Positions 35,722 to 44,723 of a stretch of DNA of 64,000 nt are shown here, one piece after another (the stretch's first letter is position 1; every line of letters begins with the position of its first letter). The DNA comes from Allorhizobium ampelinum S4 (GTDB taxonomy: Bacteria > Pseudomonadota > Alphaproteobacteria > Rhizobiales > Rhizobiaceae): NCBI RefSeq assembly GCF_000016285.1, contig NC_011989.1, positions 3,511,001-3,575,000 on the forward strand, in the 5' to 3' direction. The position numbers and the translations under genes are program-made. Under the pieces are notes generated by a model that saw nothing but the letters and a program-made list of their open reading frames with translations, searched no databases and was not told the DNA's origin.

Positions 35722-36596
35722 CACCCGAACAGGTCAACATCCTCTGCCGCCTGGTGTTCGACGCCTGCGCGCTCTTCCTCTGGGGCGCGCATGGTTTTCT
35801 GTGGCTCGCCGTGCCGAAAAACCTTTCGGCAGGCATCGCGCAGCACCTTGCCCGGTTTTATCAGCCTGCCCTCTGGTTGCTGGCAATAGCCGGAACTGGC
35901 AAGATCGCCGCCCAGAGTGCCATGCTCGGTGATGGTTGGCAGAACGTGACCTCGACATTGATGATTGACCTGCTAACAGCCACGCAAAGCGGCAGGGCGT
36001 TCGGGCTTCAGGCCGGGCTCGCCCTGGTGCTGGTCCTTGGCTATTATACATTACCCCGCCATCGTGGGCCTGTCGTAACGCTGCTGGGTGCACCCCTGTT
36101 GATGAGCCTTAGCCTCAGCGGCCATGCGGTGGCGCAAGGAGGCTTGCTCGGCCTGCTGCACCGCGCCAATCATAGCCTGCATCTGCTATCCGCAAGCCTG
36201 TGGCTTGGTGCCTTACCGCCCGTTCTGTTGCTATTAAACGCCATGCAGGATCCTCGAACCCGGACACCGGCCCTGACTGCGTTGATGCGATTTTCCACCA
36301 TCGGCCATGTCGCCGTGGCACTGACGCTGGTCAGCGGGATGCTGAATGTCTGGCTGATCACTGGTCTGTCACTCGACATGGCGGCATCCTATCAACAAGG
36401 GCTGGCCCTAAAAATCGCCGCCGTCGCCGCCATGGTGACGATTGCTATCGTCAATCGCTATGTTTTCGTGCCGCAACTGCATCGAAACCCGGTTCAGGCC
36501 TTGCGGGCCATCAGGATTGGCACGTTGGCGGAATGCGCACTTGGCCTGATCGCCGTGGCACTGGTGTCCGCCTTTGGAACGATGCAGCCTGGATAA
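35718..36596 (+). CDS. copD: Copper resistance/uptake membrane protein CopD
   Basis: A 292-residue membrane protein with eight predicted helices. The conserved LHRANHSLHLLSASLWLGALPPVL segment, with histidines in the membrane, is the CopD signature, as is MRFSTIGHVAVALTLVSGMLNV. It starts GTG at 35718, overlapping the copC stop (GTGA), so the pair is coupled. CopC-CopD together import copper into the cytosol or deliver it to cuproproteins. It ends about 105 bases before an amino-acid binding-protein gene, without a visible terminator. Confidence 0.92.
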   Translation: MTPEQVNILCRLVFDACALFLWGAHGFLWLAVPKNLSAGIAQHLARFYQPALWLLAIAGTGKIAAQSAMLGDGWQNVTSTLMIDLLTATQSGRAFGLQAGLALVLVLGYYTLPRHRGPVVTLLGAPLLMSLSLSGHAVAQGGLLGLLHRANHSLHLLSASLWLGALPPVLLLLNAMQDPRTRTPALTALMRFSTIGHVAVALTLVSGMLNVWLITGLSLDMAASYQQGLALKIAAVAAMVTIAIVNRYVFVPQLHRNPVQALRAIRIGTLAECALGLIAVALVSAFGTMQPG

Positions 36597-36700
36597 CGGC
36601 GCAATTGCAACACTCCCAGGACAGAGGTCATGCTGTAATCCCTTGAAATGCATGGATCACCTGTGACAGTGTCTTGCCAACCCGATCCAGGAGATATTTC

Positions 36701-37498
36701 ATGTCTTTGCGCCGCGCCATCCTTGCCGGTCTTTCCGCACTTTTTCTTGCTCCCTTCGCCGCTACTGCCGCCGATCTGCCGGATCTGGGCGGCAAGACCG
36801 TTGTCGTCGTCACGGAAAATGCCTATCCGCCGCTGCAATTTGTCGATCCGAAGAGCGGCAAGGCGATAGGTTGGGAATATGACGCCATGAACGAGATCGC
36901 CAAGCGGCTGAATGTCAAGGTCGAGTATCAGAATACCTCCTGGGATGCTATGATCCAGGCAGTGTCCGACGGCCAGTATAATATCGGCATGACCGGCATC
37001 ACCATCAAGGAAGATCGCAAGGAAAAGGTCGATTTCTCCGATCCCTATATGCGCTCGCAACAATTGATGCTGGTGCGCAGCGATGAGGCCCGTTTTACCG
37101 ATGCCAAGAGCTTCAAGGCCTTCGAAAAGGGCCTGATCGCCGCGCAGCCAGGCACAAGCCCGTTCTACACCGCCGTCTATGAAGTGCTTGACGGCAACGA
37201 ACAGAACCCACGTATCAAACTGTTCGAAACCTTCGGCGCGACCGTACAGGCCCTAAAAACCGGCGATGTCGATCTGGTTCTGACCGACAGCACCGCTGGC
37301 AAAGGCTATGTCGATGCCTCCGGTGGCGCCTTGAAAATCATCGGCGAACCGCTGGGTACGGAAGATTTCGGCTTCATCTTTCCAAAGGGTTCGGATCTGG
37401 TCAAGCCGGTCAATGCCGCCATCGCCGCCCTGAAGGCCGATGGCACGTTCGACGCCTTGAACAAGAAATGGTTCCTCGATTACAAGCTGGGTGATTGA
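36701..37498 (+). CDS. Amino-acid ABC transporter substrate-binding protein
   Basis: A 265-residue periplasmic binding protein. A signal peptide covers about residues 1-24 (cleavage after AATA). The PBP family 3 pattern is intact: VVVTENAYPPLQFVDPKSGK, GWEYDAMNEIAKRL, GMTGITIKEDRKEKVDFSDPY, then the AAQPGTSPF and DLVLTDS blocks. It binds polar or basic amino acids in this family; the exact ligand is not clear. An AGGAGAT site precedes the ATG at 36701. The permease gene follows directly; no ATPase gene lies beside it. Confidence 0.93.
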   Translation: MSLRRAILAGLSALFLAPFAATAADLPDLGGKTVVVVTENAYPPLQFVDPKSGKAIGWEYDAMNEIAKRLNVKVEYQNTSWDAMIQAVSDGQYNIGMTGITIKEDRKEKVDFSDPYMRSQQLMLVRSDEARFTDAKSFKAFEKGLIAAQPGTSPFYTAVYEVLDGNEQNPRIKLFETFGATVQALKTGDVDLVLTDSTAGKGYVDASGGALKIIGEPLGTEDFGFIFPKGSDLVKPVNAAIAALKADGTFDALNKKWFLDYKLGD

Positions 37499-37515
37499 CG
37501 GCCAGGCGTCTTTCC

Positions 37516-38340
37516 ATGGCCTTTCAGACCCTTCCGAACGGTAGCAAGCAGGATTTCCCCTGGTGGCTGGTGGCGCTTGGCCTGCTGGCGCTAGCGCTGG
37601 CCATCACCATCGCCGTCAACGACCTCTATAGCCAGGTGTTCGAAACCGTCTCACGCGGTATCGGCGTCACCGTTTTCGTCACGCTTACTGGTTTTGCCCT
37701 TGCCTCCTTGCTTGGCCTGCTGATTGCGCTGGCGGGCATGGCCGATAGCATCGTGCTGCGTCAGGCCGCGCGATTCTATATCGAGATCGTCAGGGGCATT
37801 CCGGTCCTGGTCCTGCTGTTTTACGTGGCCTTCGTCGGCGCGCCCGGCTTCGTTGCTCTCTATAATACCCTCACCGCCCCGCTTGTTTCCACCGGCTGGC
37901 TGGAACCGCTTCAAGTGCGCGATGTCTCGCTGATGTGGCGGGCGATTTTTGCGCTTTGCATCGGTTATTCGGCCTTCATCGCCGAAATCTTCAGAGCCGG
38001 CATCGAATCCATCGACAAGGGACAGATCGAGGCCGCCAAATCGCTGGGACTGAACCGGACGCAACGGTTTCGCCTGGTGATACTGCCTCAAGCCATACGG
38101 GTGATTTTCCCGCCGCTCTCCAACGACTTTGTCGCCATGGTCAAGGATTCATCGCTGGTCTCGGTGCTGGGCGTCGCCGATATCAGCCAGGCAGGAAAGA
38201 TCTATGCCTCCGGGTCCTTCCGGTTTTTCGAGACCTATTCCATCGTCGCCTATATTTACCTGATCCTCACCATCGGCCTGTCCCTCATCCTGCGGCGCGT
38301 GGAAAAGCGGATGCGGTCCCGCGATGGCCAGCGAACCTAG
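37516..38340 (+). CDS. Amino-acid ABC transporter permease, HisM/GltJ type
   Basis: A 274-residue membrane protein with about five helices. The conserved EAA loop is EAAKSLGLNRTQRFRLVILPQAIR, followed by PPLSNDFVAMVKDSSLVSVLGV, typical of polar-amino-acid permeases. The block FYIEIVRGIPVLVLLFYVAF is the family N-terminal marker. The ATG at 37516 has AGG about ten bases upstream; TTG at 37495, overlapping the previous stop, is an alternative. It shares a transcript with the binding protein. Its 3' end overlaps the convergent glycosyltransferase gene by four bases. Confidence 0.92.
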   Translation: MAFQTLPNGSKQDFPWWLVALGLLALALAITIAVNDLYSQVFETVSRGIGVTVFVTLTGFALASLLGLLIALAGMADSIVLRQAARFYIEIVRGIPVLVLLFYVAFVGAPGFVALYNTLTAPLVSTGWLEPLQVRDVSLMWRAIFALCIGYSAFIAEIFRAGIESIDKGQIEAAKSLGLNRTQRFRLVILPQAIRVIFPPLSNDFVAMVKDSSLVSVLGVADISQAGKIYASGSFRFFETYSIVAYIYLILTIGLSLILRRVEKRMRSRDGQRT

Positions 38341-39356
38341 ATGTCGCCAATCACCGCCCGATACCGGCGATACTCCTCGGCAAGACCAGGTCTCAGACTG
38401 TCGGCCACCGGCAGGATCGTCGCAAAGAGCGTTTCCGGATCGGCGATAGTGCCAAGTGCCAAAACCGCATCCTTGACCACTTGCGGATAAAGATCCGGCT
38501 GGCGGGCCACTCGATTGCAGAATACCTGCAAATTGAACCGGATATTGGCGCTGATCGCATCAGCACGGTCGGCGGCGGCCAAAGGCAGGTCGCGCCAGCC
38601 AAACAGGCTATGCATATCCAGAAACAACAGAAATTCATGATAATAGCGCGCCGTTTCCGGCAGACCGACTTGCAACAGCAGCGTGTCAAACGAGGTGTCC
38701 AAACCTGCGGCAGACTTCCATTGCCCGAGATCATAGCAATAGATCAAAGCCGGATCATACAACACCTTGCCACAACACAGAAACGTAGCGACGAAACTCC
38801 AGTCGCAATAGGCGCCCCGCGTCGGATGATGCGCATTGAAAGTCTTCAGGACCCCTGTAAATAGCCTAGTGCGAAAAATGCTGTAATAAAGCGCATTATT
38901 GCCACCGGTCTTATTGACATACTGCTGTATCCGCCCCGATGGCGTCTCCGCATCCAGATTGGTCGTGACCACATCGGCCACACCCGCATCGTCGCGCCAT
39001 ATCATCGTTTGCGGTCGCACACCGATCACATCCTGCGGCAGAGAGGAAAGATCCGCCACCGGCAGGCCGTCGAGAACATAAATCGTGTCATCATCAGCAA
39101 ACGGCATGAGAAACGGTGTTTCCACGTGGTTGAGCGCGTTGACCAGATTGGCGACGGCATCTTCTGCGGTGGAATGCAGGTAACGGACGCGCGCGCCCAG
39201 GCTTTGCAGCCATTCCGCCTTGGCCGGATCGCCGGAATTGTCGGACACGATCAGCACGGCATCCAGCTTTTCCGCATAGATCAACGCACTTTCCAGGGAA
39301 AATCGGCTCTTCTCCAGCGACCGGCGACTTGGAACAACAATTGAAAGCTGGGACAT
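38337..39356 (-). CDS. Family 2-like glycosyltransferase
   Basis: A 339-residue protein with a GT-A start: SQLSIVVPSRRSLEKSRFSL, AVLIVSDNSGD, then LMPFADDDTIYVLDG with the DDD metal motif near residue 92. The second half contains KTGGNNALYYSIFRTRLFTGVL and AYCDWSFVATFL, which look like the acceptor region of TIGR00180-type transferases. There is no membrane segment; it is likely cytosolic. The ATG at 39356 has GGAA upstream. Divergent from a SPINDLY-like transferase, suggesting a shared glycosylation task, possibly of surface or flagellar proteins (inference). The acceptor and donor are unknown. Confidence 0.82.
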   Translation of the reverse strand: MSQLSIVVPSRRSLEKSRFSLESALIYAEKLDAVLIVSDNSGDPAKAEWLQSLGARVRYLHSTAEDAVANLVNALNHVETPFLMPFADDDTIYVLDGLPVADLSSLPQDVIGVRPQTMIWRDDAGVADVVTTNLDAETPSGRIQQYVNKTGGNNALYYSIFRTRLFTGVLKTFNAHHPTRGAYCDWSFVATFLCCGKVLYDPALIYCYDLGQWKSAAGLDTSFDTLLLQVGLPETARYYHEFLLFLDMHSLFGWRDLPLAAADRADAISANIRFNLQVFCNRVARQPDLYPQVVKDAVLALGTIADPETLFATILPVADSLRPGLAEEYRRYRAVIGDI

Positions 39357-39596
39357 GCAGGATTTTCCGAAAACAGGGCAGCAGAATTTTACAAGAGAGG
39401 ATGCATTAGCATCTTCGAGACTTTGTATTCGCATAGAGAAGCAGTGTTTCCCCAGGCTGGATGGCTTGTACGCCGCACCATGCAGAAAACTAGCTGCCCC
39501 TTTGCAGTCCGATGCTGCAAGCCTGAACGAAAGACAAGCCCTGCGCCAGACCAACGGTATATCGCCGAGCGATCAACAGGAGTGACAGCAGACGCA

Positions 39597-41264
39597 ATGT
39601 CCGACAATCTTGCCGCAGCATTGGCGCTTTACGCCTCCGGAAACCTGCCGGACGCTTATACCGCGTTGAAAAGCACTCTGGCCAAAAGCCCGGCTCCGGG
39701 GCCGAAAGCCTTGCTGGTCATGGCGCAGTGCTGTGCCAAGCTCGACCATTTCACCGAAGCCGCCGTCTTTTACCGGCAGGCCGCAAAGATCTTGCCTGAT
39801 CAAGCTCTCACCCTGATCACACTCGCAGAAAAAATGGAGCGGTCCGGGATTGAAAAGGCAAGTGCGCTGGAAATCCAGACCCTCGAAACATCCAGACGGG
39901 CCATTCGCTCCGGTCCGTTTGATGTCCAATCCTGGAAAACCTATCGGACGGCTTTGAGGCACACGCTCAATATCGACGAAATGCGCATGAGCGACCAGGC
40001 GGTTCGGGACCGGTTGAACCGGCAGGAGGAGAACTATTATTCGGTCGATAGCCAAACCGTGCATCTGAGCTGGTGCGATGACGAGACTTTGAACAGCCGC
40101 TGGAACAATGACTTGCCAGCTCCTATCTCGGCTTCGCAAGAGTGGAAAAAACCGGCTGGCGAGACACTCAAACTCGCCTATCTGCTTGCCGATGGGCCAA
40201 GCGACGACCCACTTCGCAGGCTTACCCTGTCGCTTGCCGCCCGACACAACCCGACCGATTTCGACGTTCTGCTGATTTGCAACGAGCCGCCGGGACCGGA
40301 CGAATTGAATGCAGAGATGACGGCTCTCAGCCTCAAGGATCTCTGTGAGGATACGGCCGTGGCCGCTCTGCGCGCCGCTGACATCGATATCCTGATCGAT
40401 CCGCTTGGCCATGGCGACGGTGGCCGCCCTGATCTGCTGCGGCACCGGATCGCGCCGCTGCATCTGGCAATGGCCGGTCACCCGGGGGCAAGGACCGGGC
40501 TTATATGCGACTATATGCTCGCAAACACCGCAGTTCTGCCGAAGGACGACCTCCGCCTCCATGGCCGGGCGATCTGCCATCTGCCGGAGACTTTTCTCGT
40601 CAGTTCTCCCATGCAACAGCCGCCTTCGCTGTCGCGCCAGCAGTTCGACCTGCCTGAAGACGGAGTGGTCTTCGCGGCTTTTCATCCCACCGAACAGATA
40701 TCTCCACGAACCGCCGATCTCTGGGTCAATATTCTGCGGCAGACGGAAAATAGCCTGCTATGGATATCCTGCGGCAATTACGCCCGAAACAATTTCAGCA
40801 CCTGGATGAACCGTCAGGGCATAGCCGAAAACCGATTGGTTTTTCGCAACCCCGCCAGGCCCATGGAGCAAGTTGGCTGGATGACCCTCGCCGACATCGC
40901 CCTCGATTCTTTCCCTTATAACGACGGATTTTCGACGCTTGCCGCCTTGCAGGCCGGTTTACCCGTGCCAACTTTTTCGGGCGGAAATTTCGCCAGTCGT
41001 GTCACGGCAAGCCTATTGCAGGCTTGTGGGCTAGAAAAGCTGATTGCCCGAGACGCCGATGCCTATGTGGCTCTGTGTATCGATCTGGCCCGCGATAAGA
41101 GCGCCCGCAACGCCTTGAAACAGACTATTCGCGCACAGGGTCCAAGATCGCCTCTGTTTGATATCACAGGCTTTATCCGCCACTTGGAAGCCGCCTATCA
41201 CACCATGGCAGCGCGGGCCGCAACGGGCCTTGAGCCGCAGGATTTTTCAGTTCCAGTCCTCTAA
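39597..41264 (+). CDS. SPINDLY/OGT-like O-GlcNAc-type glycosyltransferase with short TPR region
   Basis: A 555-residue protein. The first 130 residues are helical with a TPR-like unit (AALALYASGNLPDAYTALKS, EAAVFYRQAAKILPDQALTL). The remainder matches the O-linked GlcNAc transferase C-terminal domain: DIDILIDPLGHGDGGRPDLLR, HRIAPLHLAMAGHPGARTG, DYMLANTAVLP, then LPEDGVVFAAFHPTEQISPR, NRLVFRN and ADIALDSFPYNDGFSTLAAL, GLPVPTFSGGNFASRVTAS. Such enzymes add HexNAc to Ser/Thr, for instance on flagellin or other surface proteins. The ATG at 39597 is preferred; GTG at 39582 is an alternative with AGGAG overlapping it. It is divergent from a GT2-like gene. Confidence 0.85.
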   Translation: MSDNLAAALALYASGNLPDAYTALKSTLAKSPAPGPKALLVMAQCCAKLDHFTEAAVFYRQAAKILPDQALTLITLAEKMERSGIEKASALEIQTLETSRRAIRSGPFDVQSWKTYRTALRHTLNIDEMRMSDQAVRDRLNRQEENYYSVDSQTVHLSWCDDETLNSRWNNDLPAPISASQEWKKPAGETLKLAYLLADGPSDDPLRRLTLSLAARHNPTDFDVLLICNEPPGPDELNAEMTALSLKDLCEDTAVAALRAADIDILIDPLGHGDGGRPDLLRHRIAPLHLAMAGHPGARTGLICDYMLANTAVLPKDDLRLHGRAICHLPETFLVSSPMQQPPSLSRQQFDLPEDGVVFAAFHPTEQISPRTADLWVNILRQTENSLLWISCGNYARNNFSTWMNRQGIAENRLVFRNPARPMEQVGWMTLADIALDSFPYNDGFSTLAALQAGLPVPTFSGGNFASRVTASLLQACGLEKLIARDADAYVALCIDLARDKSARNALKQTIRAQGPRSPLFDITGFIRHLEAAYHTMAARAATGLEPQDFSVPVL

Positions 41265-41572
41265 ACGTTGCTGGCGGCCTTCCTGAAACCCAAGGCAAAG
41301 CCTTCAATCTTTGAATTGCCGTTTCGCTTGAAAACTGGTATCAGACAGCCATGGGATCTAAATTCGGATGTCTCGCGCCTGACATATTCGTGCTGCAAGA
41401 CCACAAGCGTCTTCCGGCACGTTTCTTTGCGCGCGTTGCCGGAGCGCTTGGCAATCAGCTGACTTAAGTCGCTCCTCGCGGTGCGGCCTGCAACTGCGAT
41501 AGTCTTGCAAACACTCTTTGACACGGTCATATGACCCCAATCCCTTTTCAACCCTTCGACGGATGAACAGCC
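41265..41572. other. leuC upstream region
   Basis: 308 bases without a supported protein gene. It contains a promoter candidate (41505-41533) and a small open frame of 11 codons, MTPIPFQPFDG, at 41531-41566, which ends six bases before the leuC ATG. It has no leucine codons, so it is not a classical leader peptide. No T-box or known riboswitch was recognised. Confidence 0.45.
41505..41533 (+). promoter_or_regulatory. Candidate sigma-70 promoter of leuC
   Basis: TTGCAA at 41505-41510 and TCATAT at 41528-41533 are separated by 17 bases. It resembles the tRNA-Gly promoter candidate in this window. If used, transcription would start close to 41540. Confidence 0.33.
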
Positions 41573-42982
41573 ATGAGCGCACCCCGTACCCTCTACGACA
41601 AGATTTTCGATGACCATCTGGTGGATCGCCAGGATGACGGCACCTGTCTTCTCTATATCGATCGCCACCTCGTGCACGAGGTGACAAGCCCGCAGGCCTT
41701 TGAAGGTCTGCGCATGGCTGGCCGCAAGGTGCATGCACCAACCCGCACTCTGGCCGTTGTTGACCATAACGTACCGACCACGCCGGACCGGGCCGAAGGC
41801 ATCAAGAACGAGGAAAGCCGCATCCAGGTCGAGGCCTTGGCCAAGAATGCCGCGGATTTCGGCGTCGAATATTATTCCGAAAAAGACAAGCGCCAGGGCA
41901 TCGTGCATATCGTCGGCCCTGAACAGGGCTTCACCCTGCCTGGCATGACCATCGTCTGCGGCGACAGCCATACCTCGACCCACGGAGCCTTCGGCGCCCT
42001 GGCGCATGGCATCGGCACGTCGGAAGTGGAACATGTTCTGGCCACCCAGACCTTGATCCAGAAGAAAGCCAAGAACATGCTGGTGCGTGTCGATGGCAAG
42101 CTGCCCGCAGGTGTGACCGCCAAGGACATCATTCTTGCCATCATCGGTGAAATCGGCACCGCTGGCGGCACCGGCCACGTCATCGAATTTGCCGGTGAAG
42201 CTATCGAGGCCCTGTCGATGGAAGGCCGCATGACCGTCTGCAACATGACGATCGAAGGCGGCGCCCGCGCTGGCCTGATTGCGCCTGACGAAAAGACCTT
42301 CGAATATATCAAGGGCAAGCCCCGCGCGCCGAAGGGTGAAGAGCTGGAGATGGCGCTTCAATACTGGAAGACGCTGCATACCGATGAAGGCGCACATTTC
42401 GACCGCACCGTCGTGCTGGATGCCGCCAACCTGCCGCCCATCGTCTCCTGGGGTTCTTCGCCGGAAGATGTGATTTCGGTTCAGGGCGTCGTGCCGAACC
42501 CCGACGATATCGCTGACGAAAACAAGCGGACGTCGAAGTGGCGGGCGCTCGACTATATGGGCCTGAAACCCGGCACCAAGATCACCGATATCACCATCGA
42601 CCGGGTGTTCATCGGTTCCTGCACCAATGGCCGCATCGAAGACCTGCGCGCCGCAGCAGCCGTGCTGAAGGATCGCAAGGTGGCATCGACGGTTTCTGCC
42701 ATGGTGGTTCCGGGGTCTGGCCTCGTCAAGGAACAGGCAGAAGCCGAAGGTCTCGACAAAATCTTCCTGGATGCCGGTTGCGAATGGCGTGAGCCGGGCT
42801 GTTCCATGTGCCTGGCGATGAACGACGACCGCCTGAAGCCGGAAGAACGCTGCGCCTCCACCTCGAACCGCAATTTCGAAGGCCGCCAGGGCTATAAGGG
42901 CCGCACCCACCTCGTGTCCCCCGCCATGGCCGCTGCCGCTGCCATTGCCGGCCACTTCGTCGATATCCGCGAGTGGAAGTGA
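41573..42982 (+). CDS. leuC: 3-isopropylmalate dehydratase large subunit
   Basis: A 469-residue [4Fe-4S] enzyme that, with LeuD, isomerises 2- to 3-isopropylmalate in leucine biosynthesis. The cluster ligands are in [14 protein letters not shown] and [11 protein letters not shown]; the [26 protein letters not shown] block is diagnostic of LeuC. The ATG at 41573 gives the standard start [21 protein letters not shown] lies before it. No leuD lies within the window. It is monocistronic, with its own promoter candidate and terminator. Confidence 0.97.
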   Translation: MSAPRTLYDKIFDDHLVDRQDDGTCLLYIDRHLVHEVTSPQAFEGLRMAGRKVHAPTRTLAVVDHNVPTTPDRAEGIKNEESRIQVEALAKNAADFGVEYYSEKDKRQGIVHIVGPEQGFTLPGMTIVCGDSHTSTHGAFGALAHGIGTSEVEHVLATQTLIQKKAKNMLVRVDGKLPAGVTAKDIILAIIGEIGTAGGTGHVIEFAGEAIEALSMEGRMTVCNMTIEGGARAGLIAPDEKTFEYIKGKPRAPKGEELEMALQYWKTLHTDEGAHFDRTVVLDAANLPPIVSWGSSPEDVISVQGVVPNPDDIADENKRTSKWRALDYMGLKPGTKITDITIDRVFIGSCTNGRIEDLRAAAAVLKDRKVASTVSAMVVPGSGLVKEQAEAEGLDKIFLDAGCEWREPGCSMCLAMNDDRLKPEERCASTSNRNFEGRQGYKGRTHLVSPAMAAAAAIAGHFVDIREWK

Positions 42983-43004
42983 GATAGTCTCGAACTTTTG
43001 ATCA

Positions 43005-43037
43005 GAAAGGCGGCTCTTGAGCCGCCTTTCTTGTTTT
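43005..43037 (+). terminator. Rho-independent terminator of leuC
   Basis: AAAGGCGGCTC (43007-43017) pairs with GAGCCGCCTTT around TT/GA, followed by CTTGTTTT. It lies 24 bases after the leuC stop. Confidence 0.9.
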
Positions 43038-43058
43038 CACTCAATGATTCACGTGAAA

Positions 43059-43889
43059 TCAGAAGCTGGCGGTCATCGGATCGGGTCCAATGCGGGTCGA
43101 TGAGCTATCGAGCGCAGCGATCTCAGTCATGTCTTGTGGATCAAGGCTGAAATCGAACACCTTGAAATTTTCCTCGATGCGCGAGGGCGTGACGGATTTC
43201 GGGATCACCACAAGCCCGCTTTCGATATGCCAGCGGATGATGATCTGGGCTGCCGTGCGGCCATGCTTGGTAGCGATCTTACCGATCACCGGATTGTCCA
43301 ACAGCTTGCCCTGGCCAAGTGGGCTCCAGGACTGGGTCACGATATTGTGGGCCTGGTGGAATTCGCGGGCTTGTTTCTGCTGGAAATCCGGATGCAGTTC
43401 GATCTGGTTGATGACAGGCACCACGCCGGTTTCATCGATGATCGTCTTCAGATGCTCCGGATAGAAATTCGACACGCCGATGGAGCGCGCCCTGCCCTCC
43501 TCCTTCAATTGAATAAAGGCCTTCCAGGTCTCGACAAACAGGCCGCGATGCGGTGATGGCCAATGGATCAGGTAGAGATCGACATAATCAGTGCCAAGCC
43601 GCTTCAGGCTGGCATCGAAGGCTTTGAGGGTGTTGTCGAAGCCCTGCTCATTGTTCCACAGCTTGGTGGTCAGGAAAATATCGCCGCGGTCGATGCCGGA
43701 CGAGCGGATGCCTTCGCCGACACCCTCCTCGTTTTCATAGACAGCAGCCGTATCGATATGGCGATAACCCGCCGACAGCGCGGACCGTACCGCAGGTGCC
43801 GCTTCGCTATTGGGTGTTTGCCAGACGCCGAGACCCACCTGCGGGATGCTGTTGCCGTCGGAAAAGGAAATGTAGGATTGATCTGCCAC
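43059..43889 (-). CDS. Aldo/keto reductase
   Basis: A 276-residue NADPH-dependent reductase of the AKR superfamily, similar to 2,5-diketo-D-gluconate reductases. The catalytic tetrad fits: Asp in YRHIDTAAVYENEEGVG with Tyr, Lys in FLTTKLWN and His in LYLIHWPSP. The cofactor region is VVIPKSVTPSRIEENFKVFDF. The start is ambiguous; GTG at 43889 (MADQSYISF-like) has GGGAG eight bases upstream and fits the family N-terminus, whereas ATG at 43904 has a poor site. It is convergent with leuC and monocistronic. Confidence 0.92.
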   Translation of the reverse strand: MADQSYISFSDGNSIPQVGLGVWQTPNSEAAPAVRSALSAGYRHIDTAAVYENEEGVGEGIRSSGIDRGDIFLTTKLWNNEQGFDNTLKAFDASLKRLGTDYVDLYLIHWPSPHRGLFVETWKAFIQLKEEGRARSIGVSNFYPEHLKTIIDETGVVPVINQIELHPDFQQKQAREFHQAHNIVTQSWSPLGQGKLLDNPVIGKIATKHGRTAAQIIIRWHIESGLVVIPKSVTPSRIEENFKVFDFSLDPQDMTEIAALDSSSTRIGPDPMTASF

Positions 43890-44043
43890 GTAAGGGTCTC
43901 CCATTCGAGATCGAGGTTTAAGATCGGGCAAGAACCGCGACGACCTTGAGAAGGCGCATTCCATGATGCCGGGTCTATAGATAGGCAGGGGCAATGTGTT
44001 TCCCACCCCGGCAGCCCGGTGTTTGTCTCAGGGAGGTATGTCT

Positions 44044-44604
44044 TCACAAAACCGTGACAATGGTGGCCTGTGAAACAACCGCCAGCAGGCGGCGCATGTC
44101 GGCGGGGCTAATCGCCACGCAGCCCTCCGTCGGAGTATAGTCCGGGCGCGCCACGTGGAAAAAGATCGCAGACCCGCAGCCCTGCTTACGGCAGGTGACG
44201 TTCCAGTCCATCACCAGACAGACATCGTAAAGCCTGTCCTGTCGCTGCAACCGCTCGTGACTGGGGGTAAACGGTGCCTTGACCGGACGGTTATAGGCCG
44301 GATGGCCCGGCGCATCGCACCACAGCATGTCAGCACGAATCGACCTCAAAGGCAGGCGCGAGCCTATGGCCGCACGAGACTCCGCCCGAAAGTAGCCGTA
44401 AAGCAACCGCATCGATGCCCGTGGGGTTGCGCCATCGCCCTCACGCTTGAAAGCCGTGATGCCCGACCGTCCGATGGCGGCGGGAAACCGAAGCGGTCCA
44501 GCCTGAACGATGGCCTGGCTCTTGCAACCGGGCTTGCGGCGCACCACAATACTGCGAAGACCTTGGCGCGGTTGAGACCCGGCTCTGGAAGGTGGGTTTG
44601 GCAT
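44044..44604 (-). CDS. L,D-transpeptidase (YkuD domain) family protein
   Basis: A 186-residue protein with the YkuD catalytic signature near the C-terminus: FFHVARPDYTPTEGCVAIS, giving the His and catalytic Cys (about residue 165). IGRSGITAFKREGDGATP and MRLLYGYFRAESR are typical of the DUF175-like rhizobial branch. L,D-transpeptidases form 3-3 cross-links in peptidoglycan or attach proteins to it. No classical signal peptide is visible, which is unusual for such an enzyme. ATG at 44604 was taken; GTG at 44613 is three codons upstream. Confidence 0.85.
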   Translation of the reverse strand: MPNPPSRAGSQPRQGLRSIVVRRKPGCKSQAIVQAGPLRFPAAIGRSGITAFKREGDGATPRASMRLLYGYFRAESRAAIGSRLPLRSIRADMLWCDAPGHPAYNRPVKAPFTPSHERLQRQDRLYDVCLVMDWNVTCRKQGCGSAIFFHVARPDYTPTEGCVAISPADMRRLLAVVSQATIVTVL

Positions 44605-44723
44605 TTCGCTCACGGAGTTTTGCTTTGTCGAACACTTTTCTTGTAGAGTGAGTTGGCTAGATAAGACAATGATTTCAAGAACAGTGCAATCTGGCCTGTT
44701 CGCTGCTTGGGAGTATATCAGGT

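Noticed and set aside
39573..40685. 370-codon minus-strand open frame opposite the SPINDLY-like gene
   Set aside because: The plus-strand product has a full OGT domain; the minus-strand product resembles nothing.
41261..42955. 564-codon minus-strand open frame opposite leuC
   Set aside because: Antisense to leuC, a certain gene; no signature or ribosome site.
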